From the NCBI RefSeq assembly GCF_002234675.1, contig NC_019867.2:21985042-22049041 (forward strand): 64,000 nucleotides of DNA, written 5' to 3'. This document shows, piece after piece, positions 22,845 to 34,700 of this stretch. Origin of the DNA: Oryzias latipes (taxonomy: Eukaryota > Chordata > Actinopteri > Beloniformes > Adrianichthyidae). The notes under the pieces were generated by a model. That model was not told the DNA's origin and made no database searches. It saw nothing but the letters and a program-made list of their open reading frames with translations. Position 1 is the stretch's first letter. Every line of letters starts with the position of its first letter. A program made the translations under genes and the position numbers.

Positions 22845-24190
22845 GCCTGCCTACCTGCAGGTGTTAATCCATCAGCTGAATGAAAAAGGAGAAAAACTCA
22901 ATAAAAGCAACTCCTGAGTCACATTTGATGAAAAGTCTCTACTAAATTCGGTGTCATGCAAACAAGTCAACACTCAATAGTGTAATTGTTAACGTCAAAA
23001 TATTCTGTATTACCAACAAAAAGGTGCATATTGTAAGATAATATCAAGGTAAATTATGAATAGGCATAATGTAAAGAACGTGACGATTCGCACGTAGTTT
23101 TCAAAATACAGCTCTGAACTTTTCTCTTGGCTGCACGGACCAGAGAGGGTTAAGGTTAGGATTGCAGTTTCGGTTACGGTTAAACCACCAAACGGTTCCC
23201 GAGCGCGGCTGTTCCTGCTGCTCACCTGTCCTCCAAGGGAATGCATCATGCAGAGACAGATAATGGGGTTTGAACTTTAAGTTTAATTTTAAATACGTGC
23301 GGCCTACAACATAATGCAGCCTTAACACTTAAAATACGTGCAGGCAATGCGCATCTTTACTGCAAGTATTCCGTGTGGCCAAGATGAATTTCCATGTGCC
23401 TGCTGGCACGTAAAATACGTGCGAATAACATGAGGCTTATTATAGTAAACAAAAACACGATTACATGATTAAATTTTCTGTATCAATAAAAGCTGTGGCA
23501 TAAGTATTTACCATGACATAAATACGATTCTTATCCGAGTCATTACAAAAAATTACAAAATAAACAACAGACAGTCATTACAAAAAATAGTTAACTAGGG
23601 AGGAGGTTGTTTCGTAAATATGTAGAACTAGATTCAAGTTAAAACATACTGGAGTTTTTTTCACTAAGCTAACAGAAAAAGCAAAACAAACGTGTTTCCA
23701 CAGCGCGTTGCATACATTTTTGACAATACCGGTTTCATTTGATGTCAGTGAGTGAGGACACTAGCAGCAGTTTGTCCTTAAAACATCCTTTTAAATTTTA
23801 TCTAAACTTTCGTGTAAATTTGTACGATTATAAGAGGAATTTTAAAATAGATATAATTGATTACTATACTTAATAGAATGAGAAATGTCTTACGTAGTGG
23901 AAATCCATTTGAAGTGTAACGTGCTTTGTGGCTCGGGTGGAAACATCCAAACTAGGGAAATCCAATCCTAATCCCTAACTACCAAAGACCGAAAGAGTGC
24001 GGGACTATATAGTACCCTGGATTTTAAAAGTAATTCGGACACCCATGCTCACTGCTTTTCCTTTTCGGGTGTTGTTCATATGGCGCTTGACAAAAAAATA
24101 AAAATAAAATAGTCATGATGATACAGCAGAATGGCGCATTACCGCCAACACCTGGTCTGGAGGCTAACCTTTTTTCATCCTTGATCTTAC
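22845..24190. other. Upstream region of atad1b
   Basis: A possible acceptor (TTAACACCTGCAG on the minus strand, ending near 22857) precedes the ATG exon, so a 5' UTR exon probably lies further upstream, but I could not place it. Repeated ACGTGC motifs occur around 23.29-23.42 kb. No other gene was recognised. Confidence 0.35.
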
Positions 24191-24199
24191 AAATTTTTA

Positions 24200-24833
24200 G
24201 TTTAAGCAGTGAGTTATTTATAATCCAGTAAGCTTTCTTATTTTGGAATGTAGTTTCAGATCATTTAATCGAAATGTAAATTGCGTTATGATCTGTTAGT
24301 GGAGAAGGAAAAATGTTAACTTCAATATCATCTGCACTTAGACTATCAGACACCACCCAGTAATCGATAAGATTGTTTGGATCCATCATTATTACTCCAG
24401 GTAAAAACAAAATCTGATGGAAATTTTCAGCTTATATCTTTCAGCTTATATCTATGCAAGAATGACTGTAAGGGACAATCAGAAAGAGCACATGGTGGCC
24501 ATTTGTCCAGCTGATTATTTAATGCTTTATTAAAATCCCCTCCTATTATAATAATCGCATCAGGAAATTTGTTTAGACCACAAATTATATCATTTTCATT
24601 CAAAGAAAGGAGCTCAACATTTTCAAGTTTGAAGTTGTAACCATATATGTTAATGGTAATAAAGATCTTGAGTGGATATTATCAAAAAAACATAGTGTCC
24701 CTGACTGTCACATTTGCTCATAAGAATGTCACTCTCATGTTTGTTTTCAACTGTGAGAGTGCCAGCTGAATGCTGACTACCATGTGATGGGTATACATTT
24801 TCACCCCATTGTCCAGAAGTTTGTATCATTACT
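24200..24833 (-). pseudogene. Tx1/L1-like LINE endonuclease fragment, downstream part
   Basis: Minus-strand reading in order gives WGENVYPSHGSQHSAG (near 24.79 kb), IIIGGDFNKALNNQLDKWP (near 24.55 kb), then LIDYWVVSDSL and PLTDHNAIYISI (near 24.3 kb). These are successive blocks of an L1/Tx1-type endonuclease. The start of the same domain lies at 36398-36515, on the far side of the composite transposon. The frame is broken in places. Confidence 0.7.
24828..24833 (+). repeat. Left target-site duplication of the composite transposon (ATTACT)
   Basis: ATTACT recurs at 36398-36403. Joining the two flanks across a single copy restores the LINE endonuclease reading across the site (HFTSNDTNFW on the minus strand). 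Confidence 0.75.
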
Positions 24834-24857
24834 ATGGAAGTTTTTCTGTGCCATCAG

Positions 24858-25007
24858 ATTCTGAATATTTTTAACCCTTGAATTTTCATTCTGAATTTTT
24901 TTTACCTTTGAATTTTCATTCTGAATTTTTATAACTTTTGAATTTTCATTCTGAATTTTTATAACCCTTGAATTTTCATTCTAAATATTTTTTAACCCTA
25001 ACATTTG
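24858..25007 (+). repeat. Subterminal 30-bp tandem repeats, five units
   Basis: The units start at 24858, 24888, 24918, 24948 and 24978, each beginning ATTCTGAAT (ATTCTAAAT in the last) and most ending TTGAATTTTC. The mirror-image array sits in the right terminal repeat. Tandem subterminal arrays often bind transposase; that role is inferred here. Confidence 0.75.
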
Positions 25008-25107
25008 ATCTCCCAAAAATTCAATGTAAAAAAATTCGACGTGGAAGACGCTGCTTCTTTTGTGCCACTAGCACAACTAGTCGATCTAAGAACACATCGA
25101 TATCCAG

Positions 25108-25138
25108 CCAATCAAGTCATGAGAACGACATGACGTCA
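25108..25138 (+). promoter_or_regulatory. CCAAT box and CRE of the left terminal promoter
   Basis: CCAAT at 25108-25112 and the full CRE/ATF palindrome TGACGTCA at 25131-25138 stand 58 and 32 bases upstream of the transposase ATG. They are duplicated in mirror image at the right end (CRE at 36097-36104). No TATA box was seen nearby. Function is inferred from motif and position. Confidence 0.5.
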
Positions 25139-25169
25139 GCGTTCGGTACGTTTTACAGAAGTCCAAAAG

Positions 25170-28100
25170 ATGGCAGCAAACTCGGCAGGCGGTTCATCGG
25201 TGAGTCATTAATCCTTTATATCTCTCTATTATCGTCTCATTGACGTCGGCTAATAGAGCACAAAAACGTGCATCTTTTGTTGATATTTTATTTTTTCAAT
25301 TTTTCCTGCCGCGAACTATGTGTCAACTTTCAGCTTCCGGGTTCAGGACGTTATTGCTTAGTTAGAACGGACCAGAGAAGCGGTTTCCAACTATAGAGCG
25401 AGATGATTTTCTAATGTGCTTTTATTTTTGTTGTGATAATTATTGAGTTCATGTTCGCTCATAATTTTCTAAGTCCATACATGTGGCCAGTGCTTTATTC
25501 TTTGCCGAATTTACCCCGTAATAACTTAGGGTTAGGCTAATATGTGTCAAAAACCTTTAGCTTCGGATGAACTTACATTCAACGCCGAAATGTGCATCTT
25601 GGCTGCAGGTAAATACGTGGGAATAGAATCCGCCTTTTTTCTGGACGTGACTTCTCACTGTCCCAAAGCCGATCCTCTGATTGGAGACACAGTTCTCCGA
25701 GTCCACTCATGCAGAGCCGGCGGACAGAGACTGCGGTCAGAAGTCTCCTTTTTGCAACAATAAAGAAAACTCAGATATGATAACCGGCATTATGTTAATG
25801 GGAAAATAAAAAAACAAATTGTTTTTTTTTTTATTTTAATTTGAAAAACGAATGATGGATGGATTGTTGTTGCTGTAATGCCTTCAGGTGCAGAGCGGGG
25901 GCATACCCCAAAACAATAAGTCACAGGCTTCTGTTTCAGTAGTTGCAAGGAGGCAAAATAAAAATTTTCATGTCTATATTTAGGAGTTATTGACAATACA
26001 AGCTGGAAATCTGCAAATGTCCGTCAGATTTAACAAGACTCTAATTTTTTTCTTTTTTTTTCTTTATCTCTCTTCTAGGAACTTCTACAACATATTTTTG
26101 AGAGACTTCGCTCCCGTTTGGAACATGTTCTTCAACGCTTACCCCTAGATCTGGACTTCTTAGACTTCATTTGCACTCAAGAACATGTATTTTTAAATGC
26201 TTTGTCTAGTCAGTTAACAGTCTGTCCTGCTATTTTAGAGGAACTGACACATCTGCAAGGACTTATTAGTACTGAAAAAGAAAGAACAAACAGTTGCATT
26301 GCTGTTGTGCAATGGGAGCAGGGTCCAGCTGGGCGACAACGAATGGCGCTATCCTCAGACTACCTTTGTAGCCTTCTGGAACTTAATCTTCCGGTCACAT
26401 GCATAGCCAAACTCTTGGGTATGTCCAGAAGAACAGTTTACAGACGTATGAATGAATCTGATCTTTCAGTGAAAGGACTATATAGCACCATGTCAGATGA
26501 AGACTTGGATCAGTGTGTCAGAGAAATAAAATCCAGGCAGCCTAATTCTGGGTATCGAATGATGAAGGCTCTGCTGCAAGCCCAAGGACATAGAGTGCAG
26601 TACAACAGAGTCAGAGCATCCATGCATCGTGTAGACACTTCAGGTGTCCTGTCACGTATGGTCCATCTAGGATGCATTGCTCGACGAACGTACTCTGTTC
26701 CAGGCCCCATGTCCTTGATACACATAGATACCAACCACAAACTAATACAGTATGTTATTTCTGAATTATATATTCTTGATAACGTGAACCTTAATGCAAA
26801 GTTTGCGTTGAAATACAGTTGCAAATGATATGCATGTTATTTGATCAAGTGCTTTGTTGATGTTACTTACCATGCAGCACAAAGAAAAACACATTTGAGT
26901 TATATTTAACTTTTTTGGTTTAAAAAAAATAATCCTTTCTTTTCCCTTTTTCCTACTTTCAGCTACAGCATTGTCATTTTTGGTGGCATTGATGGTTTTT
27001 CACGCAAAGTAAGCACACTTGTCAATAAAAACACAGTTGTTTAGATGCTTATTCCTCATAAAGGTGTTTTTTACTGTTCTTCAGATAATGTATCTTGGTA
27101 CAGCATCCAACAATCTGGCAGCAACTACACTATCTTTCTTCCAAAGGGCAGTTGAAAAGTTTGGTTTTCCTCTGAGGTTAGGAGGTATTTTTTAATTCCA
27201 ATTTGACATTTAACCAATATTTTCTAAGCACCATTACATATTGTGTGCTTTTTTAATTCTCTATATTAGGGTACGTGCTGATCACGGGGGAGAAAACGTA
27301 GACGTTGCACAACTTATGTTTACGGTCCGTGGCACTGGAAGAAGCAGCTTCATTTCTGGAAAAAGTGTTCACAACCAAAGGTTTGTTTGTTTTAAGAACC
27401 CGATATGTGAGTGTTTTTTTTGTACAAGTAGTAATAGGACAACTGCACTGTCAAAGCATGTGCTACTTTAAGTTGGATTTTAACACACAATTCATTATAA
27501 GAAAAATTTATAAATTTAACACAAATCTTGTATGGGTTTAAGGTCTGGAGATTTCAATGGTCAATTCATATGTAAAAATGATTGCCCGAACCACTTTTAA
27601 TTGTTTAGGTCTGTCGTGATCTTGGACTAGCATGTTATGTTTTTGTTCATATAACTTTTCCTGTGATATTATGGATCACATCAGAATCAGAAATACTTTA
27701 TTGATCCCACATGTGGGAAATTTGTTTGTCACCATAGCAACTGACAGCAGAGGGAGAAAAAAAAGACTAAGAATAATATAAAAAAAAGAACAAAGAAACT
27801 GTAGCATAAATGCAAACAAGGTAGTATAATTTAAAAAGCTATTTACAGAACAGTGCATGTTCAAGTGTTCATTTAAAAACACAATTTTTGCAATTTCCTA
27901 CAGAAGATTTATAATGGAATACTCCATTTACTGAATCACTGTTTTTGTAATGACCTAGGATTGAGCGGCTCTGGAGAGATCTGTGGGTTGCTGTGACCAG
28001 CACATACTACAACGTTCTCCACCACCTTGAAGAAGAGGGATTCCTCAGCATTGCCAGTGTTCAACACCTCTTCTGCTGCCACTATGTATTTTTACCACGT

Positions 28101-28533
28101 ATACAGGAGGACCTGGACACTTTCTGCAGTGGTTGGGATAATCATCCTTTAAGAACAGAAAGTAACATGACTCCTAACCAGCTGTGGGTACTGGGTCGTG
28201 CACGTCATCCCATTCCCGAACCAGAGAACATGGAGGTATATACGAATATATAGATAACTTTGTGATGTTGGTTTGTTTGCTCTTTACCATTTATTTATTT
28301 CTGTGGCTTGCATACCTCAGGGCATGGAGATTCCACATATTGAGTGGGAGGAGAGTGGACTTCCTCATCAGGACCATTCAGACGTCGTTGTGCCAAACAT
28401 CAACTGCCCACTGACAGATGAACAAATGGCAGCTTTAAGAAGTGCAGTTGACCCAAGAGCTGAATCAGACTCCTTTGGCTCTGATGTTTACATTGCAGCT
28501 GTTCAGTTTTGTGAACATTTTTTTCCACAATAA
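25170..28533 (+). CDS. IS3-like DDE integrase/transposase, seven exons, 479 residues
   Basis: Exons: 25170-25199, 26079-26749, 26963-27008, 27085-27176, 27270-27380, 27959-28235, 28321-28533. They total 1440 bp, all with GT/AG borders and matching phase. The first exon ([10 protein letters not shown]) lies in the terminal repeat. Residues about 114-134 form a helix-turn-helix ([16 protein letters not shown]). Residues about 151-195 resemble the IS3 OrfB pre-core helix-turn-helix ([18 protein letters not shown]). The integrase core follows, with candidate catalytic Asp227 ([10 protein letters not shown]), Asp284 (RADHGGEN) and Glu319 (IERLWRD), i.e. D56D34E spacing. After the core come TPNQLW and an acidic tail. 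It should cut and join the element ends. No stop or frameshift was seen, so it may be functional. Confidence 0.88.
25360..25765 (+). repeat. Segment related to the 19.6-kb hAT element, in intron 1 of the transposase gene
   Basis: It shares successive blocks with 19.9-20.3 kb and 41.88-42.2 kb (AGCGAGATGATTTT, GTGCTTTTATT, TTAGCTTCGGATGAACTTAC, GTGGGAATA). It is present only at the left end of the composite element, so it either inserted later or is captured sequence. Exact ends were not found. Confidence 0.5.
27680..27735 (-). repeat. SINE/LINE tail fragment in transposase intron 5
   Basis: On the minus strand it reads AATTTCCCACATGTGGGATC then AATAAAGTA, the same tail as the SINE at 57.8-58.06 kb. 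It lies within the 578-bp intron 27381-27958. Confidence 0.55.
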
Positions 28534-28587
28534 AGGAAAAAAAATCTGTTAAGAGGCCAGTGGGATCAGTTTCATCAGTGGTTTATT
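28529..28587. terminator. Back-to-back polyadenylation signals of the two convergent genes
   Basis: AATAAA at 28529-28534 (plus) overlaps the transposase stop codon TAA at 28531-28533. AATAAA on the minus strand at 28582-28587 lies about 125 bp beyond the ligase stop. The two signals are 48 bp apart, so the transcripts end tail to tail. Confidence 0.5.
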
Positions 28588-28711
28588 TGAGAGCAAAATC
28601 TCAATCTTTTTTTTTTAACAAAAACAGTAAAACACGTGACATTCAATGCCACAACAAACTTCCTGATCTTAACAAAACCTTTTTTTAAGAACATAAAACA
28701 AACCCAAGAAT

Positions 28712-31700
28712 TTACAGGAGCCCAAATCCTGTATGACAAGTCTCAATACAGGCAAGGAGATCACATCTGAAAGATCTGTAGTCTCTGTAATGACCTGGAA
28801 TTTTTAAGGTCTCATAGCATGTGGAGGCTGTGGGATAGCTGCTTCTGACGATCTCCACAGACAGGCTCTTCGGTAAAATCTCCCATCCAGTCCAAAATTT
28901 GGCTAAATTCATCAATTCAACTGCCGTTCCTGTAAACATAAATGAAGCAAAATCCAGAATAAAGATTATGTTTCAATTTATTTGTCAAAAAAAATTTAAC
29001 TTTACAATTCTTAAACTGTGTGTCAGTGTAGCTTTAAGGCTAATTTGGAAAAATATGTATTTAACAGACGTAATTACACTTACTGGACAAATAAGAGTAA
29101 CATAATCATGTTAATGTTTTCATTCATGAATGTTAAGGTTTTCTTTCTGGAATTGATATTTTTTTATAAATTCAATTCAATAGCAGCCAGGTAAAATTTT
29201 TTTAGCACTCCCATTTATGAAAGAAACGTACCATTTTTAATGAACTCCTGAAGATACCCCTTGATGCGGCTTTTGGTTTCAGCAGACCAATCATCATCTT
29301 CATCTTCCTCCTCCTTTGGCCAACTGATGCGTTGAAGAAATATCTGTAATAAGATAAAAGTATTAAACATGTTGGAACAATTTAACTTCAATATATAGTA
29401 TCCCCCCCCCCCAATTCACAGGGGTTAAGGACCAGAGACACCTGTTAATACGCCAAATTTGAGAATGCCAATACCACATTTATTTTGTAAAAAGCATGAA
29501 AATTCTCAACAAAGTGAATTTTTTAAGAAAATGGTAGAAGTACAAATCCTAACTGAGGTCACTGGCAAATATGTACCTCAGGACAAATGTCGCCTGTTCT
29601 TTCACTTGGAAAAATCAAGGCTGCAGTTTCAGGTCGCTTGGTAAGCACTGTCCACACTGGAGTCTCTTTAAGCCCTCGTCTCAGCTGTTTAATTTGCCTT
29701 GTGACACGTCCAATGACCTACAAACAAACAGATTTAAACAAACAATTTATAAACAAACAAACAAATTATAGTTGGTGATGGCACAGTTGTTAAGTAGAGA
29801 ATTTGGAATTGTCACTTCATTTCATAAAACCTGGTCTGGAGTCTAATGATGCTAAAAAACAAGCTCTCATAAAGGATGTCATACATTTTCTATCATGGCT
29901 TTGCTATTTTTTTTATAGAAGGTCTGGTAGTTTATTTAGAAGGAAAAGCAAAAATACTATACTCAGGCATCCATGATATTTAAATAAAAAGATTCTGCCA
30001 AAAAAAAAAACATTTTCACTCACAGCATGGATCAACAGCTTCTCAAAAAGCCATTTTTTATTGCTCTCTGTCAAGCAAGGAAGGTCCCACGCATAGGCCA
30101 ATTCCTGAACCCTTGCTCTTTCAGCATCAGAAAGTGCATTGTCCCCTTCAAGCTTAAAATAAAATAAAAAGTTAAGATCTAGCGCAAAACGTGATATTAA
30201 AAAATAAGTGTAGTTCAGATATTGAAATACACTTCTCAGAACCTAAGAACAAAAATTTTGAAAAAATTGAAACAAAAATTACAAGCTCGATTTTCTCTCT
30301 GATGTCCAGGTCTGCGCAGTCCTCCAGTGTAACGGTTGCCGTTTCAGGGCTCCCACCAAGTAGGACATGGACAACAGCGGGGCTGAGCCCAGACAAGCAG
30401 GGTCCTTCATGTATGAAGGAGTGGCCAATCATTCTCCCTGCCACCAGGAACATGTCACTCTCCACGAGAAAGTGAGAGGCTGAGGGAACTAAATGGCCAG
30501 GTGGTCCTTCAAAAAGGCATGTAACATTGGAATTTGCTGTTCAAGACATTAAAATGAAAAATTAATTAAGTTATAGGTTAGTCTTTCATACGATTTGGAA
30601 GGAGGCATAATGTTATGTGCTTACCAAAATTGATGCAAAATCCAGATTTCAGTTTCTCCATACATGTGGAGATAAAGTAACGAGTGACTCCCTGTCCAAC
30701 AGCAGTATCCCCTTTAATACAAAGGTGAGGTTTTAAAAATTGAGCAAACAGTAAATATGTTTTCTTTTGTAGTAAAATTGCTGTGACATCCATTTACATG
30801 TACCTTCCAGTCTGCAATTCAGGGGACGTGCCCACTCTACATTAGGCCGCTTGTAAAATAAAACAAGGGCCAAATCCTGTTGAGCTGGGGTCTGTTTCAG
30901 GTCCATGCTCAAAACCAATGGACTTTCCCTTTCATGAATACGGCGATAAAAACTTGCACATGCAGACATGGCTTTTATGGGGTCACTGATGGTTAGCCAA
31001 CCTATAAAAATAATCAAAAAATAAACAAATGAAGTGGTGGTTTATTTAAACCACATGTCAAGCGTCAAATCTTAAAGGCATGTCACTTTTGCTTGGATGT
31101 TAAATTAGTTCACCTTACATTTGAACATCACTGTAACAGTAAACCATGAGTCGGGAGTACAGCAATATTACCAAAAGGTTACCTTCTGCAACTACTGCAT
31201 TGTACTAACCATGAGCTACACCTACCATCACTGACCAGGGCTCCAGACTAACTTTTTTCACTAGGAGCACTGTGGCCCCTAACTGAAAATTTTAGGGGCA
31301 CAACCAGAAAATTTAGGGGCGCATACCGTAAATCAACATTCTAACCAAATCTACTAATTTCCACTGTATTACTAATAAATACTTTAATAATAGATGCAGA
31401 AATTACAATGTGCTGTTTCAAATTCAGTGTCACATTTTATTCTGCACTTTTGAAGATGCAACAAGAAGGTAAACTGACAGCACCATCGCTGTCACGACAG
31501 TACAAAGAAGTAAAGAAAACGGATGGAAATTTATCTTTGTGACACCAAATAGGTGCAGCCAAGATGCACAATAAGCGTGTTTGAGATCACCCAGGTGAAC
31601 TCAACGCTGCACAGATCACCTGGTGTGTGACATATATTTTTGTTTTTGCTCCAACATCACCTGTCAATCATCACAAAAATATCGCGAGAAAGGGGTGGGA

Positions 31701-34700
31701 GCAAGGGGCAAACCTACCCGGACACAGCTGGAAACTGAACTGACTGAAAGCTGCCCTACAGACTACAAAACAATGCATTATGGGACATGTGTCCTGATGG
31801 TTTTTGTAGTGGAGTGATTAATTAAAATAATTTAAAATACCAATTCATTAAAAAAGGCTACATACATCACAAAACATTAAAATAATCATAAAATATATAA
31901 TAACACAGATCATACTAAGGGGGAAAGAATATTAAAACTACACTGAATGTTAAGGACAACTCCAACTTCCTGTTCTCCTTCAGTCTTGCTGCAGATTCGC
32001 TTTCATCTCACAGCCCCCCCGCCTGGTCTCCCCAATGACCCAGGCGAGCCGCCGGTTCATCTCAAACACGTCTATCGTTGCATTTTCCCCACGTATTTTC
32101 AGTGTGTCTAAAACTAATGTTGTTTTTGCTCGAGCGTGTTTAATTCTCCTCAGCTGACCCGACTCCCGCGGGACGGGAGCGGTGAGCTGCCGTAACGGCC
32201 GTGCATAAACCGTTTGATGCGCCGCCGTAACCGTAACCAAAACCTAAACCTTCCTCCGGGTCTGTGTGACCCAGAGAAAAGTTCAGCACGGACTGCATGT
32301 ATTTAGAAAATTACGAGCGAATAAATACGTTCTAAAGGAAAGTAAGGAACTCCTTAATGTGGTCCGGGGAGGGAGGGGGCTGTCAGGTTTCCGTCTTTCA
32401 AGTCCTGTCATTGCCACGCCCCCAAGAGTCATATACCCCACTGTGATTGGTTGCTTTGTCAGCTTCGCGCACGACAATGAACAAGTGTCATTCATACAAA
32501 CTGGCGGGCTGCAGTAACATTAAACCTTCATATTAAGGCGGGGACCGCAAAATATCATCTTGGGGGCCGCAAATAGCCCGCGGGCCGCGAGTTTGAGACC
32601 CCTGCTGTACACTCTGGCACTGGTACACTAGCCGCAGGTGGGAAGAACGAATCAATAGTTTGCTTACTCATAGCTCAGACGCACATATCAGGTTGTGATA
32701 TTTGTCTCCGTTTCCTTCCCACAGATGTTTACGCGCACTCGATTATCTCTAGGCCCCTCCCCCTACACGCATTTTAGCCACTCACAGTGGCTTTCCCTAT
32801 TCTTCTCACACGCAGTGGCCGCGTCACAGACGGGCATCACGCGAGAGTGTGTGCTCGCGTTTGATGAGTATGTGCGCGAGTGTGTGTGTCTGCCTGCGTG
32901 CGTGTGCGCTCGCGTCTCATTGATCATTTCATTGATCATTGACGTGCCCCTTCCACGTTTGATGTATAAAAAAATACGTAGGGTGGGGGAGGCAAATTTA
33001 CTGGTCGCGCATGTGCGACTGGATGTAAAATTCAGTCGCCCACTCTCATATTTTGGTCGCAAAATGCGTCCAATTGGTCGCAGTCTGGAGCCCTGCTGAC
33101 AGTTGAAGTTCCAGATGGTCCTGGAACTGCACTTTGCTCCTCCTCACTGACAGTACCTTCAAGTATTCTTTCATTTCCTGCACTACTCACATAGTTCTTT
33201 CTGTTACACTTCGGACAAATAGGTTTAATGTAGAGTAAAAACTTTCAATAGCAAGAAGTTAATAATTACCTTTCTCCACATGAAGAAGCATGCTCCTCGA
33301 TGAAGTCAGTGGAAAACATTTCCGTGCATAGAGGACATTGCTGCAATGCTGAAGAAATCAAAAGTTACAAACTGAAATAAATTTCCACTGCAAGTTTTAA
33401 ACAACTAGTTTCTAAATTTGCTGTAGTCACAGTGTGTTTACAAAAGATTACAAAAAATTCTTACATTTGTTCACCACTGGTTCATTGGCATCCACACCAG
33501 CACAAGACTGGATGTGTACTGTGAGAAGTTGAAGGGGAACTGCTTCTGTACACTTCTGACATGTGGCTTTGGGCATGCTGCTGAATGCCTTATCAGTTGG
33601 GTGAAGAGGGTCGGTGCTGAGCTCTTCTTGTATTGGCGCTATGAATAACGTTGCATTGCCATTCTTATTTGCCAATTTTAAGATCTTGCCTGTGTATCCG
33701 GTGCTATCAGGTGCCACTAAAGAGAGTTTTCGGCTCCCCCATCCGCCTGTATAAAACATTTAAGGAAAATTAGGCTATAAAACTTAGATAGTTACATTAA
33801 TACTTTAAACACACTAAAAAACTTAAGGCCAATTTGATTACTGTTTGAGTACTATCAAAAACAAAATAATCTAAAGCAATCTTAAGGATAAAAAAAGATA
33901 CCCAACTTTGTTATTAGGAATTAAGATGTCATATGTATACAATTACAAATAAATATTATATTTTCAAAACTTCTTAAGGTGTATCAATATGCAAAAGTGA
34001 TGAAATGGCACTGGAATAGAAACTCAATATTTCCCACCTCGACACTTGTACACCAACCAACCACCAGTAACTGCTGCCAGTTTTGGAAACAAAACATTGA
34101 GGGCTTCACACAGCTGTAAACAAACATTATATACATTATTAACTTAATTAAGGATAAAAAAAAAAGTGCTCTTATATAATTGTAATAACTTTGTTTTTTT
34201 ATTTCTTAGATGTCAAACTGAGGGAGTTACCAAATAGATATTGAAAATAGACACACAAACATGACAATTTGCATCTTATTACCTCATCATGTGTTGTGCT
34301 TTCATATAGTTGAGCAGTCCTGCGACCCAACCCTGCCTGCAGGTGGACTATCTGCTCTTCTTCAGATGGACTTCTCTCATATTGTTTAGGCAACAAGTGA
34401 AAGACCACTTCCAATGGTTTAATTTTCTTTGCAGGGATATAACTTGCTGCAGGAAAGCGCCGCTTTCCTCTTCCACGGGCAAAGATACCTGGAAAGGACC
34501 TTTAAAAAACAAAAGAACAAAGATGTGTGACTAAAAAACACTATTATAACAATTTTATTTGAAGATTGACATATGAAACAGATGAACAACATAAAGCTTG
34601 CTATGACGTAATAACCTGACATGGTGAGTCAAAAGTCTAGACACATCTCATTATGAAAGTGTAGAAATGTCAACACCTGCGATTTCTTTATGTTATATAA

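Larger units (their letters stand above)
24838..25299 (+). repeat. Left terminal inverted repeat (462 bp) with promoter and leader exon
   Basis: The inverted counterpart is 35936-36397, with only about five differences noted by eye. The outer part holds four clear 30-bp tandem units plus a diverged fifth (24858-25007). The inner part holds a CCAAT box (25108-25112), a CRE palindrome TGACGTCA (25131-25138), the ATG at 25170 and a splice donor GTGAGT at 25200-25205. Similarity to the other end stops after GTTGATATTTTATTTTTTCAA. Four bases (ATGG, 24834-24837) separate the repeat from the target duplication on this side only. Confidence 0.85.

Noticed and set aside
24858..25007. CRISPR-like array
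   Set aside because: Units are directly abutting 30-bp tandem repeats without spacers, in a vertebrate transposon end.
24968..25243. 91-codon ORF repeated in both terminal repeats (also 35992-36267, minus)
   Set aside because: It overlaps the promoter, the real ATG and the splice donor in a different frame. Its near identity at both ends is explained by the inverted repeat, and it has no recognisable motif.
32695..33099. 134-codon ORF at the right end of the hAT insertion
   Set aside because: It lies in CpG-rich non-autonomous hAT sequence including its terminal repeat; no transposase or other motif.
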